A DNA stretch of 64,000 nt from Lagopus muta (GCF_023343835.1 NC_064435.1:79494134-79558133); one strand, 5' to 3'. Positions 39,913-51,520 are shown, counted from the stretch's first letter. The notes: generated by a model not told the origin, from the letters alone. Numbers and translations are program-made.

Positions 39913-42900
39913 GTAAGTACTTCTCCAAATAAAATATAACTTCTAAGTTGTATTCTTGAATAGGGGAAAAAAAAAAACCCACCAAGAAAACCCCACAGAA
40001 ATATTATGTGAACTTAAAGGAAAAAAAGGGCTGCTTTCTATTTTATGATGTCGGCCCATGACATCAGAGGCAGATGTTGGTGGTATGGCAGTAGAGGCTG
40101 AACCTTCCCACCAGCATCCCATTACATGTTGTTGCTGTGTGACAGATGGGAACAGAGGGGCAGGTCTGACAGAATGGTGTCTGACATGGAAGTGCAACTG
40201 AAGCAAAGTGTGTCATTGCATTCCTCCTTGTGGAAAAAATGGCATCCATTGACATTCATCGATGCTTGCTGAATGTTTATGGACACCAAAAAGTGGATTT
40301 GAGTACAATGAGGCAATGGGTGGTGTATTTCAGCAGTGGCGACAGCCACAGTGGTTTGTCTCCACTGGTACAGACTTTTACCAGCAGGAAATGCAGATTC
40401 TTGCGTGCTGTTGGCAAAAATGCATAGCTAATTGTGGTGGCTGTATTGAAAAATAATGTTTTGTGGCTGAGAATCTGCTCAAGGAAATTAAGTTATTGTA
40501 GTTATAATAATAATATTGTATACGCTCTATGTATCTATTGCAGTTTCCATGAAAATAAATAGGAGGCATTACTTTCCATATATAAGACAGATATATAAAA
40601 AATATTTTTGGAAGAAAAAATTTCTGATTTGTCAGTCTCGCTCCCTGGAGAACACAGGTGAGGTACAGTGGGATGATTCACAGAGCCTGTGGTTCTACAG
40701 TTGTTAGCACCAGGAACCTCTCAGGTCACGTAGTAGGTCTGCTCCAAACTTTGGATATGCTATTACTCCAACTCAAACTGTTTTAGAAAGGGGAGGGCAG
40801 TATTCAGCTTTCTTGGTCACAGATTCAAGAAAGAGAAGGACTACAGATTTCAACAAATTCCCCTAAGTCATGACATTAAATTGCATGTACAAGATCTTCA
40901 CCTGGCTGATCTAATCACAGTGCTTTACAGTGCATCAAGCAATTTAGCCAAACTCTATATTTATGGTATATATATGATTGTTTTTTGTTTTTGTTTTTGT
41001 CAACAAAGAAATGGAATCAGCAGAGATTAAATGTCAAAAAATGAGAATATAGAGAAGAAGCCCACTAAAGCTATACTTTGGCATCTAAGCAACTGGGTAG
41101 ATTTACAAAGAAATTCACTCCCATTTTTCCTATAAATTACAGAAAAGCAACCTCCCAGTTGTACAAAGGAGCAGTTTGAAACAAACTAAGACTATTGTGA
41201 GGTGATTACATTTGATTGAAATATCCAGAGTATGGTCCAGAGTAGACATAGAAGAAATGAAATGTATTTATATTGTCTCAGAAATCACCCACAGTTCTCT
41301 GGATGGCTATAGGGAAATTCATCCAGTCCACACTGTATTTGTCATACTGAAGCACAGGTGAAACTGTCTATTTCCTAAAGGGCAAATACAACATAGTGTT
41401 TTTATAAAGAGCCAGTACCTTTCTGAAGGAAAGTAAACATGCATTTGGGAAACAATGGGTCAGTCTTTAGAATATTTCTAATGATCACAGAATTTTTAGG
41501 CTTTACATTATTGTTTCAGCATCACAGAAACAGCAGTGAACAAGCAGCTTCTGGGCTACAGAAAGTACTTTTCATTACAAGTGCATTACATATCAACATT
41601 ACATGGTTCTATTTCTGTTTGTTTCAGACAACACTAATTTCAGGATGGGCTCCATCAGTGCAGCAAATGCAGAATTTTGTTTTGATGTATTCAATGAGCT
41701 GAAAGTCCAGCACACAAATGAGAACATCTTGTATTCCCCCCTGAGCATCATTGCAGCCTTGGCCATGGTCTATATGGGAGCAAGAGGCAACACTGAGTAT
41801 CAGATGGAGAAAGTAAGTTATGCAAATGAATACAAGCTCATTTTGATCCTGGTCACTAGTACAAGTTATCCATGAATATCTTTGAGACTTTCTCCACTTG
41901 AGTGGTCAGCCACTGTACATTTGCCACTGGATTTGAACTTGGCTAGAAGAAGGATATTGAACCATGAAGTTTAGATCTGGAGCTAACTTTTCAGTTATCA
42001 CTGCTTTTCACTATGAAGGGTAACAGTAGTTTCTACTAAGGAGATCTCTGCTTCAGCTTATATTATCTCACAAACCTGACTCCTTCCAGATAAAATGAAC
42101 AAACTGTCACGTATAAAAGATGAAACATTCAGAAATCATGTGAACTAATTGGAAGATCCTATCAAAAAATGTTCAGAGTAGCACATGCAGTAAAAAAATG
42201 AATTTCAAGCTCACATGAAACTTCTCAGTTCAGCCATTGGTTATTTCAAGCCCAGAATTTGAACACAAAATCTAGTGACTCCCAGTGGACTTCACATACT
42301 TCATCTCTTCTTCTGCTACTTCCATTTGCAGGCTCTTCACTTTGACAGCATTGCAGGACTTGGAGGAAGCAGCCAGACAAAGGTACAGAAACCTAAGGTA
42401 CATTTATTTTTCTCTCACACACATTTTTTTCCCTGAGAACGGAACTTAAAACTGTTCTGACTGTGCTTCAAATAGGTCCAGCCCCTTCCCAAACCCTAGA
42501 TAATGTTCTCAACCCAGGATATGCAAGTGGAAAACTCAAATTTGTTAAATCAAAAAACAACAAACAAACACAAAAAGAAGGCAGGTTACACATGTTGCAC
42601 CAGAAAAATTGATAGGATATTTGAAGGACATTTTGAGCACCAGGACACCTTCCTAGATTGATAAGAGCTTGCATTCTTGTAGGGCTTGCTGGAGGATCGC
42701 ACACGAACCATCTGTGTGCTTTTCTCAATGGTCACTTGATACATTTGGAAAGATAACACTATTCTGGGAGCCATGCTCCCAGACCTGTCCTCATCCACTT
42801 GGGTTCTCCAAGCACAATGTGGGGCTTGTAAAAGACAAGGAGATTTTTCCCTTTCCCTTTCCCTTTCCCTTTCCCTTTCCCTTTCCCTTTCCCTTTCCCT

Positions 42901-45900
42901 TTCCCTTTCCCTTTCCCTTTCCCTTTCCCTTTCCCTTTCCCTTTCCCTTTCCCTTTCCCTTTCCCTTTCCCTTTCCCTTTCCCCCTTTCCCTCTCGCTTT
43001 CTATCTCCCTTTCCCACTTCCCTCTCTCCTCTCCTCTCCTCTCCTCTCCTCTCCTCTCCTCTCCTCTCCTCTCCTCTCCTCTCCTCTCCTCTCCTCTCCT
43101 CTCCTCTCCTCTCCTCTCCTCTCCTCTCCTCTCCTCTCCTCTCCTCTCCTCTCCCCTCCTCTCCCCTCCTCTCCTCCTTCTACTTTCACGGCCCCTCTCC
43201 TCTCCTCTCCTCTCCTCTCCTCTCCTCTCCTCTCCTCTCCTCTCCTCTCCTCTCCTCTCCTCTCCTCTCCTCTCCTCTCCTCTCCTCTCCTCTCCTCTCC
43301 TCTCCTCTCCTCTCCTCTCCTCTCCTTTTCCATTCTATTCTTTTTACTAGAGCATTTAGTGGATTATGTAGAACAATTCACAAAATGCAATCAGACAAAT
43401 CACTCACATTTTCTGTTTCTTATCATCAAGACTGAGTGTCAGCAAATGCTATCAGTTGTATGTAATGAATTGTGTATAGAACATCTCTCCCATGGAGCTT
43501 TTAGACTCTAATGTATTTTGTTTGCAAATGTCTGAATATTGTGTGTTTTCCTATGTGATTTGTACCTTATAAATAGTTGTCTTTCGAGTAAAATAAGCTA
43601 ACGTTTGTACCCTTTTTCCTTCTCTTCACCAACCTAGTGTGGCAAATCTGTGAACATGCACATATTGTTTAAAGAACTCCTCTCTGATATTACCACATCA
43701 AAAGCCAATTATTCACTTCGCATTGCCAACAGACTCTATGCAGAAAAGTCACGTCCTGTCCTACCGGTGAGTTGTACATCAGAGTGATTTCTTGCCAAAT
43801 CTTGTATAAACACATAATCCAGGAATACTGCCCAGAGATTCTGTTAATCCAACTCTCCTCAGTGTGGACTTCCACAGCTTTTTGAAGCAGCTGTGACAAT
43901 AGCCTTCAGAGAAAGCATTTCAAGGGAAAAGATGGTCCTATTAAAAAATAAATGGAGTAATGAACAAAATTAGATTTCAGTACATTCTTCACTTGAAAAC
44001 CTGAAAAACAATCTTTGAAAGTGTCTAAATCTTTCATTTGACATTCTCAAAATAAAACATACAAATATCCTAAATCAAATATACGTTACCTTTAAAAATA
44101 AAGAAAAATGCTTCAAAAGAAAGAGTTTTACTATAACAAAACACTCGCTAATGGATCTGAAGCCGTTTTTGGATTTGTCTTCGAGAAAATATTTCAGCAT
44201 TTCTGCTACATAATCTTACCTGGTAAAGTAATAAAAATCTTAAAGATCTTAAAATGTCATGCATAAGAATAATTTTGCTGGCCCAGTTTTCACCCTATCG
44301 GCCAGGAAATGAGCAATGAAAACAGCATGACCATAGCATAGTTATAAAAAACATGGAACAATTTAACTGTATTTTGTTTCACCTTCACAGTCTTTTTAAA
44401 AACTGATTTGGTGGCTACAACTGCTGTCTTCACAGATTTACCTGAAATGTGTCAAGAAACTGTACAGAGCAGGTCTGGAAACAGTGAACTTCAAAACAGC
44501 ATCAGACCAAGCCAGACAGCTCATTAACTCCTGGGTGGAAAAGCAGACAGAAGGTAAGCTCTGAGGAGAGTTTACAATATATTTCCTTGTTGCTACTTTA
44601 CTTGAACAACTTCTGAAAAGACTATTCCTTCCATCTCCATTAATGGATATTTCCTGTGGAAATGCTTTCTTCTTACAGGACAAATCAAAGATTTGCTTGC
44701 ATCAAGCTCTGTCGATCTTGATACAACGCTGGTCCTTGTTAATGCCGTTTACTTCAAAGGGATGTGGAAGACAGCATTTAATGCAGAAGATACTCGAGAA
44801 ATGCCCTTCAGTGTAACAAAGGTAGGGGATGCAGTCACTGCTTCTGGACAGGACAGAAAGCCATCAGGGCTGTTACATACACCATTCTACAGTCATTGGC
44901 CATGGTTCCATTGGGGCCCTCGCTGGCAGGGCAGGGGGCTGAGCCCAAGGCGGGCTAGCAAAAGCTGTGTCAGACCAAGCATCCACAGCACATCTGAAGA
45001 CAAGAGATTAAAATGGAGACACAGCTTGAGGATCCAGTCCAGTTCCTCTTGAAGGGCTTGCACATTTGCCTGCTTCAAGAGAAACTGCCCCCTGCTCACA
45101 TTGTCTTGTGCTTATTTTGCAGCAAGAAAGCAAACCTGTGCAAATGATGTGTCTGAACAATACCTTTAATGTGGCCACGCTGCCTGCAGAGAAAATGAGG
45201 ATCCTGGAGCTCCCATACGCCAGCGGAGAGCTGAGCATGTTGGTGCTGTTGCCTGATGAGGTTTCTGGCCTGGAGCGGGTACGGCCCTGGCAGGGGAAGG
45301 CCACTAGTTCTGAGCTGAATGGGAGCTGGCTGCCTTCAGACCTTAGGCTGTCCTCTCACCCCCTGGCTGTGCTGTGCTGCCCAGGCAGGAGAGCACAACA
45401 GTGGCCCAGCTGCTTCCAGGTGCTCAGGCAGAGGTTGGCCTCTAAGGAGAGCCTTGGCCTCGATGTTATTAAATAACAGTAATAAGTGTAGCTAACAAAA
45501 AGAAAGGTAAAGGAGTCTAGGGCTTCTATAATGTTATAGAAAGGCATGTATAGACAACTTTTTTCATTGAGAGGCAGTTTCATCTGGCCTCTTACAAAAA
45601 CTCTTCAGCAAGTGTTACTAGAAATGATGAGGTTCAATAATCCCTAATGATATTATGGACAATATTCTGATCAAGTATTTTAAATAAGCTGCTCTCAGAA
45701 TATTGAAGTAGATGCAGAAATGTGTTTGTTTGGTACTATCCACTGTATATAAATTTCCATGGCATGTTTTTTGCAATCTCTCACCAGCTGGCCAATCCGC
45801 TATGTAGTGAAATTGCCATACCGTTTGGTATGACACATTAAGTTATTTGTACTGATGGGGATGTGTCAGGTGGAACTGAATAAAGGGGCATTGACAGAGG

Positions 45901-46460
45901 GAGTACTAGAGAAACAAATGGTAAAATAGGGAGATGTTGATAGGATGCACTTTGGGAAACTTTCTGATTTTTTTTGAATAATAATCTTGATTAAAATGAG
46001 CGATGAAAAGAAGTTGCATTCTCATTACAGGCAATTTATTCTGTGCCTCTCTTTTCAGATTGAGAAGACAATTAGCTTTGAAAAACTCACGGAATGGACC
46101 AATCCCAATATGATGGAGAAGAGGAGAATGAAAGTGTACCTGCCCCGTATGAAGATTGAGGAAAAATATAACCTCACATCTGTCTTAATGGCTTTGGGAA
46201 TGACCGACCTGTTCAGCCGTTCAGCCAATCTGACTGGCATTTCTTCAGCAGAGAGCTTGAAAATATCCCAGGCTGTGCATGGGGCCTTCATGGAACTCAG
46301 TGAAGAGGGCACTGAGATGGCAGGCTCCACAGGGGTGATAGAACACATCAAGCATTTCTCTGAATTAGAAGAGCTTAGGGCTGACCACCCATTCCTCTTC
46401 TTGATCAAACACAACCCAACCAACACCATTGTCTACTTTGGCAGATACTGGTCCCCTTAA
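39903..46460 (+). CDS. OVALX: Ovalbumin-related protein X, 388 aa (397 with N-terminal extension)
   Basis: Exons: leader 39864-39912, 41628-41812, 42332-42382, 43638-43766, 44436-44553, 44679-44821, 45123-45278 and 46059-46460. The internal exons are exactly 185, 51, 129, 118, 143 and 156 bp, as in ovalbumin. Two starts are possible. The ATG at 39903 (weak context) adds nine residues. MGSISAANAEFCFDVF at 41645 has A at -3 and G at +4 and is probably the main start. Known role: an oviduct-secreted egg-white serpin lacking a cleavable signal peptide; chicken OVALX binds heparin and is antibacterial. Sequons include NYS, NNT and NLT. The reactive loop is EEGTEMAGSTG followed by VIEHIKH: the hinge starts like an inhibitor's but has Met where alanine is usual, so inhibition is doubtful. 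Exon 6 is nearly identical to that of Y. Regulation is probably oestrogen-responsive, like ovalbumin, inferred from promoter similarity. Confidence 0.95.
40020..40600 (+). mobile_element. Internally deleted mariner-type DNA transposon (Galluhop-like)
   Basis: Around 40230 the + strand encodes MEKMASIDIHRCLLNVYGHQ and then VDLSTMRQWVVYFSSGD, the helix-turn-helix region of mariner transposases (family form: VYG..VDVSTVRRWV..FSSGD). Soon after, it jumps to a piece resembling the transposase C-terminus (W.KCIAN.GG..EK) and ends near 'aataggaggcattactttcc', the end I remember for the chicken mariner repeat. The central catalytic part is missing, so it is non-autonomous. It lies in the X leader intron; no counterpart is seen in the Y leader intron. 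Terminal repeats are too worn to fix the ends. Confidence 0.7.
42847..43326. repeat. Polypyrimidine satellite, (CCCTTT)n then (CTCCT)n
   Basis: In the OVALX intron between exons 2 and 3. About 42847-42985 is a nearly pure CCCTTT hexamer array of some 23 units. After a short impure spacer come two CTCCT arrays (about 43026-43165 and 43196-43326) separated by a spacer containing 'ctactttcacgg'. Almost every base on the sense strand is a pyrimidine. Long open frames here are artefacts of the repeat. Length in an assembly may be unreliable. Confidence 0.95.
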
Positions 46461-47460
46461 GAGAGAAAGAGCTAGCAATAATACATGCCTTCCCCTCAGA
46501 AACAAAATTCCTTTACCATAGTGTTATAGCATAATCTTATCTCTTCCATAGAAAAGACACACCTACAGGAGAGGAGACAGCACCAAGAACACTTACTCCT
46601 TCCCTTCTTGCATTGGTTTCAGAATGGTTTGATATGAGCTAAGACTGAGCCAACAAGATGGTGAGAATGAAGACACCTATCAGCCATGAAGGTGATGAGT
46701 GATTTTCACCCAAGGAATAAATAGTAGGAATGACCTTAAGTCCTTGGGAGCCCATTACATAGAAAGCAACGAGCTTTGCTTATTCCATTCCCTGGTAATA
46801 TACTGCTGACAAACCCATGTTACCATTCTTGAAACACGGGCTTTGAGATCTCCAGTCTAGAGGGGATGTTTGTGGAAGAGTTTCTGGTGTGCAGGTTATT
46901 GATTCATGATGATATCGATTTTATTTTTTTTATTGGGTAACCACGCAATGGTATACATGTTCACTATCACTGGAGTTGTCCTCTCACCATAAGTTCCTCA
47001 CCTAATTCTGAATTTCTTGTAGAGGTTCTTCAAAGTACTGAAGAGTCTCCCATCCACTTTAGGGAAGGGAAATTGATCTAGTTTTGCATAGGTGCAGTTA
47101 TGCCTTTTCTCAGAGTGGAGATTCAAAGCCTGAACCCAGGAGATCCAGCGATTCTTATGATCCAGAACTCAGTGAGATCCACTGGGCAAAAGAACTGTCT
47201 AAATTTTTGTTTAAAACTTTGGAAGACACTTCAAATTTGAGGACATTCTGATACACCTTTTTGGTGAAAAATCCTGAAAATGTTGGAAAATACTTCTTCT
47301 AAGAAATAAATTAGAATCCTAATTTTTTCTGTCTTCTCTTCCTATGTATAGATTATCAACTGCAAATATGGATCCACTGGCTCAATATTATATTCTGTTT
47401 CCATTCTAATCACCCATTACTGATTTAGATGCATACAATTGATTTTGTTTTGGTTAACAC

Positions 47461-47466
47461 AATAAA
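47461..47466 (+). terminator. OVALX: Probable poly(A) signal of OVALX
   Basis: AATAAA preceded by a stretch (TTACTGATTTAGATGC and on) that aligns with the sequence before the Y signal (TCACTGATTTTGTGAATGC). This favours it over other AATAAA copies at 46716 and 47592. The 3' UTR would be about 1.0 kb. Confidence 0.65.
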
Positions 47467-47846
47467 GGAAAACCACAAATGCTTCTCATGTGAATTATAT
47501 TAGCTTTCTGAACCACACTCTGAAAAATATCTTTATGTTTTAACAACTGTGAGTAAAATGTGATTTAGCACAAAAATGTATTCTTAGAATGAATAAAGCA
47601 TGCAGATATGAAGTTTTTCAGGCATTTATGACATTTTTAGGAGTATCTGTTTTCAAGAACTTCACCAAAGACCTACAACCAGCTTGATTCTTCTCTGTAT
47701 TCAGATGACAAGAAGTATCACAATAGAATACAACGTTATTCCCATGCATTTTTCTGCGCCATTCCAACGGGTATTAAAGATGACCTGGCCATTTTTCTGG
47801 TAAATTTTTCAAGGAACAACTGTTCTAACACTTTTACCCTTTTATA

Positions 47847-47907
47847 AAGAATCACAGATTCATAGGGGCTGGAAGAGACCTCGGGAGATCATCTAGTCCA
47901 ACTCCAG
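47847..47907 (-). mobile_element. CR1 LINE 3' tail fragment
   Basis: The + strand reads 'agaatcacagattcatag' then 'ggctggaagagacctcggga', the reverse complement of a CR1 end. It is separated from the large CR1 by about 40 bp of other sequence, so it is a distinct older copy. Confidence 0.75.
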
Positions 47908-47948
47908 ATGATTTCATCATTTTAAATGATGAAATAATCTGAAAATCA

Positions 47949-50308
47949 GAATCACACAGAATCACAGAATCACAGAATCACCTGGGTTGGAAGGGACCCC
48001 AAGGATCATGTAGTTCCAACCCCCCTGCCTAGCAGGGCCACCAAACATACACATTCAGATCAGGTTGCCCAGGACCCCGTCCAACCTGGCCTTAAACACG
48101 TCCAAGGACGGGGCATCCACAACCTCCCTGGGCAGCCCGTTCCAGGGCCTAACCACTCTCCTAGTAAAGAACTTCCCCCTAACATCCAACCTAAATCTTC
48201 CCTCCTTCAACTTGGATCCATTTCCCCTAGTCCTGCTGTTGTCAGCCCTTTTGAAGAGTTTACTCCCCTCCTGGGTGTAGGTTCCCTTCAGGTACTGATA
48301 GGCTGCAATGAGGTCACCCCGCAGCCTTCTCTTCTCCAGGCTGAACAAGCCCAACTCCCTCAGCCTGTCCTCATAGGGGAGGTGCTCCAGCCCCCTGATC
48401 ATCTTAGTCGCCCTCCTCTGGACCCTTTCCAAAATCTCAATGTCTTTCTTGTACTGAGGGCTCCACACCTGGACACAGTACTCCAGATGGGGCCTCACAA
48501 GAGCCGAGTAGAGAGGGACAATCACCTCCCTGTCCCTGCTGGCCATCCCTCTCCTGATGGAGCCCAGGATCCCATTTGCCTTTCGAGCTGCCAGAGCGCA
48601 CTGCTGGCTCATATTCAGTCTCTCGTCCATCAGGACCCCCAGGTCCTTCTCTGCCGAGCTGCTCTCAAGGACCACTCCTCCCAGCCTGTACAGGTGCCTG
48701 GGGTTCTTCCGGCCCAAATGCAAAACCTTGCACTTTGCCGTGTTGAACCTCATCAGGTTCACCCGAGCCCAGCCCTCCAGCCTGTCGAGGTCCCTCTGAA
48801 TGGCATCCCTTCCTTCCACCGTATCAACCGCACCACTCAGCTTGGTGTCGTCAGCAAACTTGCTGAGGGTGCACTCAATTCCCTCATCGATGTCATTAAT
48901 AAAGATGTTAAAGAGCACCGGTCCCAAGACAGACCCTTGGGGGACACCACTTGTTACCGGCCTCCACCTGGACATAGAGCCATTGACCACCACCCTCTGT
49001 CTGCGGCCTTTCAACCAATTGCTTATCCATCGGGTCGTCCACCCATCAAATCCACTTCCCTCCAATTTGGAGATGAGGATGTGGTGGGGGACCATGTCAA
49101 AGGCCTTGCTCAGGTCCAGGTAAATGACATCGGTCGCCTTCCCTTCGTCCACCAATGCCGTCACTCCATCATAGAAGGCCACAAGATTAGTTAGGCATGA
49201 CCTTCCTTTGGTGAAGCCGTGCTGGCTGTCTCGGATCACATGCTCATTCTTTATGTGACCGAGCATGTTGTCCAGGAGGATCTGTTCCATGATCTTCCCA
49301 GGCACGGAGGTGAGACTCACCGGCCTGTAGTTCCCCGGGTCCTCCCTGCTCCCCTTCTTGTATATGGGAGTGACGTGACCCTTCCTCCAGTCATCCGGGA
49401 CCTCACCTGACAGCCACGACTTCTCAAATATGATGGAGAGCGGCTCGGCAACCACCTCAGCCAGCTCCTTCAGGACCCTGGGATGCACGCCATCCGGCCC
49501 CATAGACTTGTATTCATTCAGTCTAAGGAGGCACTCTCGGACTTGCTCTGCCCTTACAGTGGGGAGGGATTTACCTCCTTGGTCCCCACATAGAGGTTTG
49601 GTGATGCAGGGTTCAGGGACGTGAAAAAGACTAGAATCCTGGCCACCAGTGAAGACCGAGGTGAAGAACTCATTCAGCACCTCAGCTTTCTCTTCATCTG
49701 TTGAAGCCAGTTCTCCTTTTAAATTTACCAAAGTAGGTACGCCCGTTTTGGCCTGTCTCTTCTGGGCAATGTACCTGTAGAAGGTTTTCTTATTGTTTTT
49801 CACGTCCCTTGCCAAGTTCAGTTCTGCCTGCGCCTTGGCTTCCCTGATCCCACGTCTGCAAGTCCGGACGGCATTCCTGTACTCTTCCCAGGTGACACAG
49901 CCTTGTTTCCAGAGCTTGTACACCCCTTTCTTTGCCCTCAGTTCTCTCAGCAGGTCCTTGCTGAGCCATGCCGGTTTCCTACCTCGCCTGCCCACTTTCT
50001 TATTCAGAGGAATGGAGACCTCTTGTGCTTCCAGGAGGGCATCTTTGAAGAGCCGCCAGCTCTCCTCAACATCCTTGTCTTTGAGGGCAGCGCACCAGGG
50101 GATCTTGGCCAGCAATCCATTGAGTAGCTTGAAGTCTGCTCTTCTGAAGTTCAGTGTCCTGGTCCTGCTCTTTGCCAGGCCCACATCGCTTGAGATCACA
50201 AACTCAACCAGGGCGTGGTCGCTGGAGCCCAGGCAGCCTCCAACCTTGACGCCTTTGATGATCTCCTCAGTGTTGGTGAGCAGCAGGTCCAGCAACGCTT
50301 CACCTCTG
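47949..50308 (-). mobile_element. Long, 5'-truncated CR1 LINE with open ORF2
   Basis: One uninterrupted frame of 746 codons, read in full below as a separate coding feature. Downstream are a short CR1 3' UTR and a terminal array of the 8-bp unit attctgtg (47949-47979), the CR1 hallmark replacing poly(A). The 5' end is lost inside the endonuclease region, where it meets a CR1 of opposite strand. The open frame implies a recent insertion. It lies between X and Y. Confidence 0.95.
48055..50308 (-). CDS. CR1 ORF2 remnant: endonuclease tail and reverse transcriptase
   Basis: The frame enters from the truncated 5' end, so no native start is present; the first in-frame Met lies at 50295. In order: the end of the AP-type endonuclease ([10 protein letters not shown]), a basic linker (GRRGRKPAW), then the reverse transcriptase with [58 protein letters not shown] and the catalytic FADD box, followed by the thumb and C-terminal region ([37 protein letters not shown]). 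No stop or frameshift occurs over 746 codons. With most of the endonuclease gone it cannot mobilise itself. The antisense open frames over this stretch are shadows. Confidence 0.93.
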
Positions 50309-50309
50309 G

Positions 50310-50893
50310 TTGGTCATCTGAGCCAGCAGTGTGCCCTGGCAGCCCCAAGGGCCAACCATACCCTGGGGTGCACCAGGCCCAGAACTGCCACCAGGCAAGG
50401 GGAGGTGTTGTCCCACTGTGCTCTGTGCTGTGCAACTGCTCCTCTGGCACTGGGTGCAGGGTTAGGTACCGCAATGTAAGAAAGACATAAAACTACTAGA
50501 GAGCATCTAAAGAAGGCTTCAAAGATGGTGAAGAGTCTGGAGGGCAAGACGTGTTGAGGTTCCTGGGTTTCCTCAGCCCAGAGCAGAGGAGCTGAGGGGA
50601 GTAGAGGGACAGTGCTGAGCTCTGCTTTCTGGTGACACTGGACAGGACCTGAGGGAACGGCATGGAGCTGTGTCATGGGAGGGTCAGGTTGGGGGTCACA
50701 AAGGAGTAATCAGGCTCTGGAACAGACTTCCCAGGGCACTGGGCATGGTCCCAAGCTGCCTGAGTTCAAGGAACATTTGGAAAATGCTCTCAGATGTAGG
50801 GTTTGAATTTTGGGTGCTGCTGTGTGGAGCCAGGAGTTGGATTTGATGATCCTTATGGGACCCTTCCAACTAAGGATATTCTGTGGTTCTATG
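50310..50893 (+). mobile_element. CR1 LINE fragment, opposite strand to its neighbour
   Basis: The + strand encodes a degraded [17 protein letters not shown] (intact copy: [17 protein letters not shown]). Then come 'ggctctggaacagacttccc' and a final 'attctgtggttctatga' tail. It is 5'-truncated with frame breaks, and older than the adjoining minus-strand CR1, which begins within a few bases of it. Confidence 0.85.
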
Positions 50894-51442
50894 ACAAGAT
50901 GTAGTACTGTTCTATGTGTTAGCCACTCGTGGCCAAGGGCTTCATGACCTCTTTCTGAATGTGCCTCTAGTGAATGATCACTGGAGTAATCCTCACTGTC
51001 AACACTGAGATACACATCTCTGTCACCACCTGTGTCACCACCTGTGACAGGCTAAGGCAGCAGTGCAGGCAATGATGTCAATCTCTTCAGAATGGCACAG
51101 CACTGCTGCAGAAAGGTGTCTGATACACTGTGAGCCTCTGTCTGAAAAAGCTTGACCAGACACTGATTTTCTTTGGACTAAGGAAACAACAGAACCCCAT
51201 AGAACAACTGAGTGGGAAATCACCACTGATAGCTATTGCATCAAGTTCTGCAACAGCAACTAAGAAATCACTGGTGTGGGCAGGACAAACACTAAATGAT
51301 CAATAAGCTTGTTGCTACCAGAGAAACAGTGGAAACATAAATGAGAACAAAATCTCTAGTTGTGCAAATGTTTTTGTGATAGAATGAGCTGACCTGGACT
51401 TCATATTCTTTTGGAAAGGATCAGACGTCAAAGAGCCTGTTA

Positions 51443-51520
51443 GTTTAGGGCCAGGACCACAGTGAAATACTTGGAAAAGCAAATAGCAGCTAAGTCTTAG
51501 CTGACCTCTTTCTTGGGACA
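51443..51520 (+). repeat. Y-flank copy of block A (paired with 37318-37397)
   Basis: From 'gtttagggccagg' to 'agctgacctctttcttggga'. See the X-flank partner; the match is best over the last 30 bases. Confidence 0.55.

Noticed and set aside
42847-42985. Telomere-like or CRISPR-like array
   Set aside because: The unit is CCCTTT, not the telomeric CCCTAA, and there are no spacers; it is a simple satellite.
42669-43511. Open frames of 280, 220, 143 and 110 codons on both strands
   Set aside because: They are translations of the CCCTTT and CTCCT arrays inside an OVALX intron (PFPFPF, LSLSLS and SSPLL repeats); no real protein.
48382-50479. Plus-strand frames of 270 and 228 codons
   Set aside because: Antisense shadows of the CR1 ORF2, partly running into the neighbouring CR1.
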